The notes under the pieces were generated by a model. That model did no database searches. It was given only the letters and a program-made list of their open reading frames with translations, and was not told the DNA's origin. From assembly GCF_002291145.1 (NCBI RefSeq), contig NZ_NTGE01000221.1:62001-126000 (forward strand): DNA of 64,000 bases. Direction: 5' to 3'. The translations under genes and the position numbers were made by a program. Every line of letters starts with the position of its first letter. The stretch's first letter is position 1. Source of the DNA: Streptomyces sp. SA15 (GTDB lineage Bacteria > Actinomycetota > Actinomycetes > Streptomycetales > Streptomycetaceae). Below are positions 31,359 to 40,659 of this stretch, in pieces.

Positions 31359-32186
31359 GTGTCGGACCCGATGCGCCCACCGGTCTCCCACCACCGCCCT
31401 CAACCGACGTCGCTGCGCTCCGGCCCCTCTCGATCCCGCGCCTCTCTCCGTACCGCCGTGGTCTGGGAGGTCCTCCAGGACGCCCTGGACCGCCGCGTGA
31501 AGGCCACGGGACGTCAGGTGCTGGACGTCCTCGACACCGGGGGCGGCAGCGGCAACTTTGCCGTGCCCGTCGCCCGCCTCGGCCACCGCGTCACCGTCGT
31601 CGACCCGAGCCCCAACGCGCTGTTCGCCCTGGAGCGCCGCGCCGCCGAGGCCGGCGTCGCCGACCGGGTGCAGGGCGTCCAGGGCGACGCCCACGGCCTC
31701 TTCGACGTGGTCGAGCGGGATGGCTACGACGTGGTGCTGTGCCATGGCGTCCTGGAGTACGTGGACGACCCCGCCGAGGGCGTGCGCAACGCGGTCGCCG
31801 CCCTGCGCTCCGAGGGCGTGCTCAGCCTGCTCGCCGCCGGCCTCGGCGGTGCCGTGCTCGCGCGGGCCCTCGCCGGCCACTTCAAGGAGGCCAAGCAGGC
31901 CCTCGACGATCCGAACGGCCGCTGGGGCACCGGCGACCCCGTGCCGCACCGCTTCACCGCCGAGCAGCTCACCGAGCTGGTCGAGGGGGCGGGCCTCGCG
32001 GTCGGCGCCGTGCACGGCGTGCGGGTCTTCGCCGACCTCGTCCCCGGTGTGCTCGTGGACACCGAGCCCGGAGCCCTGGAAGCGCTGCTGAAGCTGGAGG
32101 AGGCGGCGGCCGAGCTCCCCGCCTTCCATTCCGTGGCCACGCAGCTTCATGTGCTCGGTGAGACCCGGGGGGCCGCCGAGGGCTGA
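31359..32186 (+). CDS. SAM-dependent methyltransferase, class I
   Basis: A 275-residue protein with a class I methyltransferase domain (about 50-160). Motif I is LDVLDTGGGSGNFAVPVA, motif II VTVVDPSPNAL, and motif IV YDVVLCHGVLEYVDDP. The acceptor substrate cannot be told. GTG 31359 is chosen with GAGGAG 9 bases upstream; ATG 31371 is an alternative. It follows the HEPN gene by 160 bases on the same strand. Confidence 0.88.
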   Translation: MSDPMRPPVSHHRPQPTSLRSGPSRSRASLRTAVVWEVLQDALDRRVKATGRQVLDVLDTGGGSGNFAVPVARLGHRVTVVDPSPNALFALERRAAEAGVADRVQGVQGDAHGLFDVVERDGYDVVLCHGVLEYVDDPAEGVRNAVAALRSEGVLSLLAAGLGGAVLARALAGHFKEAKQALDDPNGRWGTGDPVPHRFTAEQLTELVEGAGLAVGAVHGVRVFADLVPGVLVDTEPGALEALLKLEEAAAELPAFHSVATQLHVLGETRGAAEG

Positions 32187-32463
32187 GCGGCCTCCCCTCC
32201 TGCGTCGCTGATCAGGGCCTGGGGTGCACATGGAGTACGCCACAGGCCCCCCGATCGAGCGCTCCGCGCCGTATGATCGAGGGAGACCGCCCGGCATGAC
32301 GGGTCGGCTCCTGGGGAATGGAAGCCTCAGCGGGCCGGAACGTTCATGACGGAATCCGGTTGGCCAATTGGCGTAGAGGGGCGGGTTTCACGGGGGCGAT
32401 TCCCTGCCTATCCTTAAGGGACCCCCCGAGTCGCCCCGGCGACTGCACGATGAGGAGGACTCC

Positions 32464-32859
32464 GTGCCGCTCTCGGAGCACGAGCAGCGAATGCTCGAGC
32501 AGATGGAGCGAGCGCTGTACGCCGAAGATCCCAAGTTCGCGACAGCGCTTGAGGGAAGCGGGCTGCGCACGTATACCCGGCGACGGGTCTACCAGGCGGT
32601 CGCGGGCTTCCTCGTGGGTATCGCGCTCCTCATGGCCGGTATGGTCGCCAAGCAGGTGTGGCTCAGCGTGGTCGGCTTCCTGGTCATGCTCGGCTGTGCG
32701 GTACTCGCCGTAACGGGTTGGCGCAAGGCCCCCAAGCCAGGCGAACAGCCCTCCGGTGGTCCGCAGGCAGCCCGCGGCCAGGGACGGCAGCGGCGCTCCA
32801 TGATGGACCGGATCGAGCAGCGCTGGCAGCGTCGGCGCGATGAACAACAGGGCCATTAG
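32464..32859 (+). CDS. DUF3040 membrane protein
   Basis: A 131-residue member of the actinobacterial DUF3040 family: MPLSEHEQRMLEQMERALYAEDPKFA is its hallmark N-terminus, followed by two membrane helices (VAGFLVGIALLMAGMVAKQVW, SVVGFLVMLGCAVLAVTGW) and a basic tail rich in Arg and Gln. The function is unknown. GAGGAGG lies just before the GTG start. It is commonly found near cell-wall genes in actinomycetes, as here. Confidence 0.92.
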   Translation: MPLSEHEQRMLEQMERALYAEDPKFATALEGSGLRTYTRRRVYQAVAGFLVGIALLMAGMVAKQVWLSVVGFLVMLGCAVLAVTGWRKAPKPGEQPSGGPQAARGQGRQRRSMMDRIEQRWQRRRDEQQGH

Positions 32860-32881
32860 CCAGACCAACAGCTCTCGCTTC

Positions 32882-32926
32882 TGCGTGAGGGGGTGACCAC
32901 CCACCGGGTGGTCACCCCCTCACGCA
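32882..32926. terminator. Strong terminator 1, perfect 21-bp stem
   Basis: TGCGTGAGGGGGTGACCACCC pairs with its exact complement across a 3-base loop (ACC). It lies 23 bases after the DUF3040 stop. Confidence 0.9.
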
Positions 32927-32958
32927 CGCCCGCGCAACGGCGCCAAGGCCGTCCTGCA

Positions 32959-33004
32959 CAGGCCCCCGCCCCTGGTCGTGATCACGACCAGGGGCGGGGG
33001 CCTG
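32959..33004. terminator. Strong terminator 2, perfect 46-base palindrome
   Basis: The two arms, CAGGCCCCCGCCCCTGGTCG onwards, are fully complementary with no loop (centre GTGA/TCAC). It lies 44 bases before the end of the convergent transglutaminase gene and so probably terminates that operon. Confidence 0.85.
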
Positions 33005-33047
33005 AGCTTGAAGGGAATCCTGAAGGGAAATCAGGCCGGGAGCCCAC

Positions 33048-35453
33048 TCACCCCCGCTGGTCCGACGGCTTGCGCAGAGTCGGTCGTGCCGCCGCCGCGC
33101 GGGCCTTGACGCCGGTCCACCACTCCGACGCCGCCCAGACCACTCGCACAGTGGAACGCGGCGCCAGCACCGCCCGCAGCTTCGTACCTCGCTCGGCGGT
33201 GCCGTGCAGCGCGCCGATCACCCGGCGGACGTCCTCCGCGAGCCCCGCCGTCGGGCGCGGCCGCGGCGCGTAGAGGAGCTGCTCCACGGCGTCCGCGACG
33301 CGGTGCATCGAGGCCGCGGCCGTCGGGTCGAGATGCCCGAGCCGGACGATCCGGGCGGCCGCCTTGCGCGGGGTCTGCGACTCGTCCGGCAGGATCCCGA
33401 AGTCCCACGCCGTATCGGTCAACTCCTGCCAGACCGCCAGGGTGTGTGCCGCCAAGTCCGCCTCCGTACGACGACCGAGCCCGCCCAGCCGTACGGCCCG
33501 GGTTCGCAGCCGCCACAGCATCGGGGCCAGCGGGATCGCCAGGACAGCGAGGCCGCCGAGGGCCCACCACAGGATCGCGGGCCACATCGGACCGCCGTCG
33601 TCCTTGCCCAGGGCGGCCTGCGGGGACTCGCTCTCGCACGCCTGAAGCTTCTTCTCCTCCGCCGTGCAGCTCTCGCTCGCCGAGGGCGCGGCCGAGGGCG
33701 CCGAGCTCGCCGACCGGGACGGTACCGCCGGGTCCGGGAGCGTGCTTCCGGGGGCCTCCGGCACGGTGTACGTCGGCACCGAACCGCGGTTCGGGGTCGG
33801 CTCGAAGCGGGTCCAGCCCACGCCCTCGAAGTACAGCTCGGGCCAGGCATGGGCGTCCTTCAGCCCCACCGACACCGACCCGTCCGCCTGCGGGGAACCG
33901 GGCGCGAAGCCCACCGCGACCCGCGCCGGTATGCCCAGGGACCGGGCCATGGACGCCATCGCGAACGAGAAGTGGACGCAGAAGCCCTGCTTGTCCCTCA
34001 GGAAGCGGGCGATCGCCTGCGAGCCGCTGCCGACCTGGACCTGGGTGTCGTACTCGAAGCCGCCGGTGATGGCGAAGTAGTCCTGGAGGGCGACCGCCTG
34101 CTGGTAGGGGTTCGTGGCGTCCGCGGTGATCTCGCGGGCGGTCCTGGCCACCACCTCCGGCAGCGAGTCCGGCAGCTCGGTGTACTCGCGCCTCAGGGCC
34201 GCGGGCGCCGCCGGGGCCGAGGAGAGCTGCTCGGCGGTCGGCTGCACTTCCAGGCTCTTCACCTCGTACGTCGCACCACGCGTGGTCTGGCCGTGGTCGC
34301 CGACGAGCGTCATGCCCTCGGGTTCGTAGCGCCAGTTGCCGTTGATCCGCACGCCGCTGGGCGGGTACGGCATCGGCAGCCAGTTCTGGGCGTAGGAGTC
34401 GGACGCCGAGATGATCGTCTCGATCTCCGTGCGTTTGATGTCCGGAGCGAGGCCGATCGGGGTCGGGAACTCGCCGTCCGGTACGGCGGTGATGGCCCGC
34501 TTGGACGGCTTCCAGGTGGTGCCGTCGAAGTCGTCCAGGGACACGATCCGCAGGTACAGGTTCGAGACGTCGGTGTCGGTGTCGGTCTGCAGGGACATGA
34601 CCTGACGGTCCTCGTCCACGTTCAGACTGTCCCGCAGCGTCACCAGCGGGTTCACCGCGGATATCGTGCCCCCGCCCCCACTCCCTGAGCCCACGCCCGT
34701 CCCGGCGCCGTCCAGCAGCCCGCCGTTCATCGCGGGCAGGGCGAGCGGCACCACGAGGGCGACGCCCAGCGCGACCACACCGATGCGCCGGCCGGTGCGG
34801 ACCGGCGCCACCGTCCCGCCGGACTCCGCACCCGGAGCACCCGGAGTGCGCGCCGCCCCGCCGAAGACGCGGCCCCACTGTGCGAGCCGCTCCCGTCCCT
34901 CGGCCAGGAGCAGCAGCAGATAGCCGGCCGCCGCGACCAGGAACCACAGCCAGTCGGTCCCGCCGTCGGACAGCCCGGCGGCGACGGAGTACAGCGCGAG
35001 CAGCGGCAGTCCGGCCGGGGCCGCGCTGCGAAAGGTCACCGCGAGCGTGTCCACCGCGAGACCGATCACCAGGACGCCGCCGACGAGCATCAGCCGGATG
35101 CCGTCGGACTCCAGCGGCGCCGGGATCGCGTACCGCGCTATGTCGTCGCTGCCCTGCTGGAGCAGGTCGGCGAAGTGGACGAAGGCGTCCGGCCCGGGGA
35201 TCAGCCCGGCGAAGGCCTGCTCACGCGAGAAGGTCAGGGTCAGCAGCACCAGCGTGACCAGGGCCTGCGCCGCCAGGGTCAACGGTCGGGCCAGCGGCAC
35301 CCGCCGGGCCGCCGCGCCCACGCCCGTCTGCACCGCCAGCAGGAAGGCGGCCTGCAGGATCCAGGTAGCAGGCTCCACCAACGGCAGCAGGGCGCAGGAG
35401 GCCATCAGCGTGGCCGCCCAGGAGCACAGCGTCAGTCGTGCCCGCCCGCTCAT
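33048..35453 (-). CDS. Membrane transglutaminase-like protein (DUF3488, TgpA type)
   Basis: An 801-residue membrane protein. About six N-terminal helices (residues 1-210) precede a large outer domain with a transglutaminase core: Cys in GFCVHFSFAMASMARSLGIPARV, His in DAHAWPELYFEG, and the FEPTP block. One further helix (WPAILWWALGGLAVLAIPLAPML) and a cytoplasmic tail follow. Enzymes of this type act at the cell envelope; the substrate is unknown. The ATG at 35453 overlaps the DUF58 stop as ATGA. Confidence 0.92.
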   Translation of the reverse strand: MSGRARLTLCSWAATLMASCALLPLVEPATWILQAAFLLAVQTGVGAAARRVPLARPLTLAAQALVTLVLLTLTFSREQAFAGLIPGPDAFVHFADLLQQGSDDIARYAIPAPLESDGIRLMLVGGVLVIGLAVDTLAVTFRSAAPAGLPLLALYSVAAGLSDGGTDWLWFLVAAAGYLLLLLAEGRERLAQWGRVFGGAARTPGAPGAESGGTVAPVRTGRRIGVVALGVALVVPLALPAMNGGLLDGAGTGVGSGSGGGGTISAVNPLVTLRDSLNVDEDRQVMSLQTDTDTDVSNLYLRIVSLDDFDGTTWKPSKRAITAVPDGEFPTPIGLAPDIKRTEIETIISASDSYAQNWLPMPYPPSGVRINGNWRYEPEGMTLVGDHGQTTRGATYEVKSLEVQPTAEQLSSAPAAPAALRREYTELPDSLPEVVARTAREITADATNPYQQAVALQDYFAITGGFEYDTQVQVGSGSQAIARFLRDKQGFCVHFSFAMASMARSLGIPARVAVGFAPGSPQADGSVSVGLKDAHAWPELYFEGVGWTRFEPTPNRGSVPTYTVPEAPGSTLPDPAVPSRSASSAPSAAPSASESCTAEEKKLQACESESPQAALGKDDGGPMWPAILWWALGGLAVLAIPLAPMLWRLRTRAVRLGGLGRRTEADLAAHTLAVWQELTDTAWDFGILPDESQTPRKAAARIVRLGHLDPTAAASMHRVADAVEQLLYAPRPRPTAGLAEDVRRVIGALHGTAERGTKLRAVLAPRSTVRVVWAASEWWTGVKARAAAARPTLRKPSDQRG

Positions 35454-36811
35454 GATCCGTCCCCCCTGCCCGCTACTGCGACGCCCGTGCGCTCCCGGTC
35501 CGCCTGACGCCACAGGTCGCTCAAGGAAGCGCCCCGCGGCACGCTCAGCGCCGTCCAGCCCGCCTCACGCAGCATCCGCAGCCGCTCCTCGCTCCTGTCC
35601 AACGGACCGGGCACGTCGCTCGGTTCCCGCACCCAGGTGTCGCTGTCCAGCACGAAGGCGACCGCCCCTCCGCTGCGCTGCCGCATCTTGGCGGCCACCG
35701 CGGCCTGCTCCTCGTCGAGGTCGCCGAAGAACGCCACCAGCAGTCCTTCGGTCCCGCTGCGCAGCACGTCGTACGCCCGGGACAGACCGGTGCCGTCCGA
35801 GTGGTCGATCACCGCGAGGGTGTCCATCATCATTCCGGCCGCGTCCGCCGACTCCTGGTTCGCGCCCGCGAACCCGTCGGCGCCCTCGCCGGGCACGGAG
35901 TTGCCGGTGTCCGTCAACAGCCGCACGGAGAAGCCCCGTTCGAGCATGTGCACCAGGACGGAGGCGGCGCCCGCCACGGCCCACTCGAAAGCCGAATCGG
36001 GTCCCGCACTCTGGAAGGCGAGGCCCCGGGTGTCGAGGAGCACCGTGCAACGGGAGCGCTGCGGCTGCTCCTCGCGGCGCACCATCAGCTCGCCGTAGCG
36101 CGCGGTGGAGCGCCAGTGCACCCGGCGCAGGTCGTCGCCGTAGCGGTACCCGCGCGGGATGAGGTCGTCCTCGCCGGCCAGGGCGAGCGAGCGCTGGCGC
36201 CCCTCGCCGTACCCCTTCGCCTCGCCGCTGAGGCGCACCGGCGGCAGCGGCTCCACACGCGGGATCACGGTCAGGGTGTCGTACGTCGAGAAGGACCGGG
36301 TCAGCTCGCACATGCCGAACGGGTCGGTCAGGCGCAGCTGCAACGGGCCCAGCGGATAGCGTCCGCGCAGATCGGAGCGGACGCGGTAGGACACCTCGCG
36401 GCGCCCGCCCGGCTCGACCCGGTCGAGCACGAAGCGGGGGCGCGGACCCAGCACGTACGGCACCCGGTCCTGGAGCATCAGCAGGCCCGTGGGCAGCCGC
36501 GAGACGTTGTCCATCCGCAGATGGACGCGGGCCTCGCTGCCGGCGGGCACGCGCGCGGGGGAGAGCCGGCGGCTGCCGGCCACCCGGTAGCGGGTGCGGT
36601 AGAGCACCGTGGCGCAGATCAGGGGCAGCACGGCCAGCAGCAGCCCGACCCGCAGCAGATCGCTCTGCCCGAGGACGTACGCGCAGATGGCCGCGGCGAT
36701 TCCGGCCGCGAAGAAGGAGCGGCCGCGGGTCGTCAGTCCGGCCAGGGCTGTGCGCACACCGCCCTTGTCGCCCCGGTCGGCCTCCGCGCGCCCAAGCCCG
36801 CCAGTGGTCAT
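35450..36811 (-). CDS. DUF58 protein (von Willebrand A-like)
   Basis: A 453-residue protein with two membrane helices near the N-terminus (FFAAGIAAAICAYVL, LLLAVLPLICATVLY) and the DUF58 hallmark YRYGDDLRRVHWRSTARYGELMVRREE, which precedes a vWA-like metal-site fold (VLLDTRG). DUF58 proteins usually work with MoxR ATPases. The start at 36811 overlaps the MoxR stop by one base (TGATG). Confidence 0.93.
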   Translation of the reverse strand: MTTGGLGRAEADRGDKGGVRTALAGLTTRGRSFFAAGIAAAICAYVLGQSDLLRVGLLLAVLPLICATVLYRTRYRVAGSRRLSPARVPAGSEARVHLRMDNVSRLPTGLLMLQDRVPYVLGPRPRFVLDRVEPGGRREVSYRVRSDLRGRYPLGPLQLRLTDPFGMCELTRSFSTYDTLTVIPRVEPLPPVRLSGEAKGYGEGRQRSLALAGEDDLIPRGYRYGDDLRRVHWRSTARYGELMVRREEQPQRSRCTVLLDTRGLAFQSAGPDSAFEWAVAGAASVLVHMLERGFSVRLLTDTGNSVPGEGADGFAGANQESADAAGMMMDTLAVIDHSDGTGLSRAYDVLRSGTEGLLVAFFGDLDEEQAAVAAKMRQRSGGAVAFVLDSDTWVREPSDVPGPLDRSEERLRMLREAGWTALSVPRGASLSDLWRQADRERTGVAVAGRGDGS

Positions 36812-37845
36812 CAAAGCCTCCGCGGCCGCTGCTGCGGGTACGCGGGCGTGCCGCGGCCCAGCCCGAGGCCGCTCTGCTGGGGCGCCGCGGGAACCGGGGT
36901 CTGCTGCAGGATCTCCTGCACCACCTGCTCCGACGTACGGCGGTTCAGCTGGGCCTGCGCGGTGGGCAGCAGACGGTGCGCCAGCACGGCGACGGCAAGG
37001 GCTTGCACGTCGTCCGGCAGCGCGTACTCCCGGCCGCTGAGGGCCGCGGCCGCCTTCGCCGCGCGCAGCAGGTGCAGCGTCGCGCGGGGGGAGGCGCCGA
37101 GCCTCAGGTCGGGGTGCGTGCGGGTGGCGGCGACCAGGTCGACCGCGTACCGCCGGACCGTGTCGGCGACGTGGACGCCGCGGACGGCGTCGATCAGCTT
37201 CACGATCTCGTGTGCGTGCGCCACCGGCTGGAGGTCGTCCAGGGGGTTCACCCCGCCGTGGATGTCGAGCATCTGCAGTTCGGCCTCCGCGCTGGGGTAG
37301 CCGATGGAGACGCGGGCCATGAAGCGGTCGCGCTGGGCCTCCGGCAGCGGGTAGGTGCCCTCCATCTCGACCGGGTTCTGGGTGGCCACCACCATGAAGG
37401 GGCTGGGCAGCTCGTATGTCTGCCCGTCGATGGTGACCTGGCGCTCCTCCATCGACTCCAGCAGCGCGGACTGGGTCTTCGGCGAGGCGCGGTTGATCTC
37501 GTCGCCGATCACGATCTGCGCGAAGATGGCGCCCGGCTTGAACTCGAAGTCCTTGCGCTGCTGGTCCCAGATGGACACACCAGTGATGTCCGAGGGCAGC
37601 AGGTCGGGCGTGAACTGGATGCGGCGCACCGAACAGTCGATGGATCGCGCCATCGCCTTGGCCAGCATGGTCTTGCCCACACCGGGAACATCCTCGATCA
37701 AGAGATGTCCCTCAGCGAGCAGCACGGTCAGCGAGAGCCGTACGACCTCGGGCTTTCCTTCGATCACGCCCTCCACCGAACTGCGTACCCGCTCCACCAC
37801 GGCGGTCAGATCAGTAAGGCTCGCTCGATCGTCATAGGTCGTCAC
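36811..37845 (-). CDS. MoxR-type AAA+ ATPase
   Basis: A 344-residue AAA+ chaperone-type ATPase. Walker A EDVPGVGKTMLAKA, Walker B IVIGDEINRASPKTQSALLESM, sensor 1 MVVATQNPVEMEGTYPLPEAQ, and the arginine finger region DRFMARV are visible. It heads a moxR-DUF58-transglutaminase operon. GTG 37845 is chosen because GAGGAGGG lies just upstream; the longer frame is not supported. Confidence 0.95.
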   Translation of the reverse strand: MTTYDDRASLTDLTAVVERVRSSVEGVIEGKPEVVRLSLTVLLAEGHLLIEDVPGVGKTMLAKAMARSIDCSVRRIQFTPDLLPSDITGVSIWDQQRKDFEFKPGAIFAQIVIGDEINRASPKTQSALLESMEERQVTIDGQTYELPSPFMVVATQNPVEMEGTYPLPEAQRDRFMARVSIGYPSAEAELQMLDIHGGVNPLDDLQPVAHAHEIVKLIDAVRGVHVADTVRRYAVDLVAATRTHPDLRLGASPRATLHLLRAAKAAAALSGREYALPDDVQALAVAVLAHRLLPTAQAQLNRRTSEQVVQEILQQTPVPAAPQQSGLGLGRGTPAYPQQRPRRL

Positions 37846-38084
37846 CCGGCCCTCCTCGGCCCGTTCTTTCCGGGCCGACGCTCTGTGATGCGTAACCGGC
37901 CCACCCCGAAACACGGACACCACACGTGAAAAGTTCCGCGTGTTGCCACAACCGCATTCTTGCTGCCGTTACCGATTCGTGTCACTCGCCTGTGGACAAC
38001 TGCCCGCGATATGTCGGGTCTTGCGGCCTTTTTGGTACCCCTGGGGCCGGAAATTAACAGCGAATCGACAGCTGCGGCGGATGG

Positions 38085-38633
38085 TTAAGCGGGGTCGATC
38101 TCGCGCAGAAGGCCGCTCTGCACGTCGAACACGAATCCGCGCACGTCGTCGGTGTGCAGCAGAAACGGCGAGGTGCGCACACGCTGCATGGACTGCCGTA
38201 CGTCCTGGTCGACGTCCCGGAACGCCTCCACCGCCCAGGCGGGGCGCTGGCCGACCTCCATCTCGAGTTCGGTGCGGAAGTCCTCGGTGATCGACTCCAG
38301 GCCGCAGCCGGTGTGATGGATGAGGACGACGCTCCGCGTGCCCAGCTTGCGCTGGCTGATGGTGAGCGAGCGGATCACGTCGTCGGTGACGACACCGCCG
38401 GCGTTGCGGATGGTGTGACAGTCACCGAGTTCCAGACCGAGCGCGGCGTGCAGGTCGAGACGGGCGTCCATGCAGGCCACGACGGCGACGTGCAGGACGG
38501 GACGGGCGTCCATCCCGGGGTCGCTGAAGGCGGCGGCGTACCGCTCGTTCGCCTCGACGAGGCGGTCGGTGACGGTGCCGCCGGTGACTATGGCGGCTTC
38601 GGGACCTGCGGGAACCGATGCGGAAGTCGTCAT
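38085..38633 (-). CDS. Beta-class carbonic anhydrase
   Basis: Interconverts carbon dioxide and bicarbonate. The 182-residue protein shows the zinc ligands Cys in VVACMDARLDL and His/Cys in IHHTGCGL, with the Asp-Arg dyad in MDAR. It is of the small Rv1284-like group. The start is placed at the ATG at 38633, seven bases after TACCGT; an ATG two codons earlier (38639) is equally close. It diverges from the dcw cluster. Confidence 0.92.
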   Translation of the reverse strand: MTTSASVPAGPEAAIVTGGTVTDRLVEANERYAAAFSDPGMDARPVLHVAVVACMDARLDLHAALGLELGDCHTIRNAGGVVTDDVIRSLTISQRKLGTRSVVLIHHTGCGLESITEDFRTELEMEVGQRPAWAVEAFRDVDQDVRQSMQRVRTSPFLLHTDDVRGFVFDVQSGLLREIDPA

Positions 38634-39054
38634 ATCCATGACGGTACTGGTCACGGCCCGTCCCGGCCCGCTGTGAGGGAGGACAAAGAATGCCATTGGG
38701 GCTTGTTGTGAGCTAACCCACACGGATGGCGGGCGGGCGGCCGCACGAGTGATTCTTCGCGCCCTGCCGCTCCACCCTTACCCCGGCTCGCGACGCGCAG
38801 GCCGGTTGATTGACCGGAAGACAGGGTGGACTAAAGTGACGCGAAGCGGGAGGCGAGGCCTCCCTGCTGGACTGATTTTCCCCGGAGACCCCGGCGATTT
38901 TCCGGAGCTCTCCCCACGTGCGCGGCGCGTACGTACGGCTCGGCCTCCTCCCGCTCCCGGCCGGCTGACGCTTCCGGCGCCGGCAGGCCTCCCCTTCACG
39001 AGCGGGCGGGGACCCGGCGGTACGTACGACGCCCTGCGGAGCTGAGAGGCCCTC
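38634..39054 (+). promoter_or_regulatory. Divergent region upstream of the dcw cluster
   Basis: About 420 bases with no gene I can support. A good promoter is seen: TTGACC (38810-38815), 16-base spacer, TAAAGT (38832-38837). The predicted leader of about 210 bases starts with a hairpin GGGAGGC-GAG-GCCTCCC (38848-38864). No mraZ gene is found before rsmH. Confidence 0.65.
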
Positions 39055-40011
39055 TTGAGCCAGAGTCGACACGTCCCGGTGATGCTCCAGCGGTGCCTGG
39101 ACCTGTTGGCCCCCGCCCTGGAGCGCCCGGGAGCGGTCGTCGTCGACTGCACCCTCGGCCTCGGCGGCCACAGCGAGGCGCTTCTCGCCCGGTTCCCCGA
39201 GGCCCGCCTCGTCGCCCTCGACCGCGACAAGGAGGCCCTGCGCCTGTCCGGCGAGCGGCTCGCGCCGTACGGGGAGCGCGCCACCCTGGTGCACGCCGTG
39301 TACGACGAGCTGCCCGAGGTGCTCGACAGGCTCGGCATCCCGCGGGTCCAGGGCGTCCTGTTCGACCTCGGTGTCTCCTCCATGCAGCTCGACGAGGCCG
39401 ACCGCGGCTTCGCCTACGCCCAGGACGCCCCGCTCGACATGCGCATGGACCAGTCGACCGGCATGAGCGCCGCAGAGGTCCTCAACACCTACCCGCCGGG
39501 CGAGCTCGTCCGCATCCTGCGCGTGTACGGCGAGGAGAAGCAGGCCAAGCGGATCGTGGCCGCGATCGTGCGCGAGCGCGACAAGGAGCCGTTCGTGAAC
39601 AGCGGGCGGCTCGTGGAGCTGATCCGTAACGCGCTGCCGCAGGCCGCCAAGCGCACCGGCGGCAACCCGGCCAAGCGCACCTTCCAGGCCCTGCGCATCG
39701 AGGTCAACGGCGAACTCGCCGTCCTGGAACGGGCGATCCCGGCCGCGGTGAAGGCGCTCGAGGTGGGCGGCCGGATCGCCGTCCTGTCGTACCACTCGCT
39801 GGAGGACCGGCTGGTCAAGCAGGTCTTCGCGGCCGGCGCCGCCTCCACCGCCCCGGCCGGGCTGCCGGTCGTCCCCGAGCGCTACCAGCCCCGGCTCAAG
39901 CTGCTCACGCGCGGTGCCGAACTTCCCACCGAGGAAGAGGTCGCCGAGAACCGGCGGGCGGCACCGGCGCGCCTGCGCGGGGCTCAGCGCATCAGGGAGG
40001 ACATCGAGTGA
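39055..40011 (+). CDS. rsmH: 16S rRNA m4C1402 methyltransferase RsmH (MraW)
   Basis: Methylates C1402 of 16S rRNA with SAM. The 318-residue protein begins SQSRHVPVMLQRCLDLL and has the SAM loop VVDCTLGLGGHSEALL, LDRDKEAL, GVLFDLGVSSMQLD, MRMDQ, and the AKRTFQALRIEVNGEL and SYHSLEDRLVK blocks. The start is TTG at 39055 with GAGAGG 5 bases upstream. First gene of the plus-strand dcw run. Confidence 0.97.
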   Translation: MSQSRHVPVMLQRCLDLLAPALERPGAVVVDCTLGLGGHSEALLARFPEARLVALDRDKEALRLSGERLAPYGERATLVHAVYDELPEVLDRLGIPRVQGVLFDLGVSSMQLDEADRGFAYAQDAPLDMRMDQSTGMSAAEVLNTYPPGELVRILRVYGEEKQAKRIVAAIVRERDKEPFVNSGRLVELIRNALPQAAKRTGGNPAKRTFQALRIEVNGELAVLERAIPAAVKALEVGGRIAVLSYHSLEDRLVKQVFAAGAASTAPAGLPVVPERYQPRLKLLTRGAELPTEEEVAENRRAAPARLRGAQRIREDIE

Positions 40012-40053
40012 GGGGCGTGCGTGGGTCGGGAAGCCGGACTCGGGGGAGGGCCA

Positions 40054-40655
<602 letters not shown>

Positions 40656-40659
<4 letters not shown>

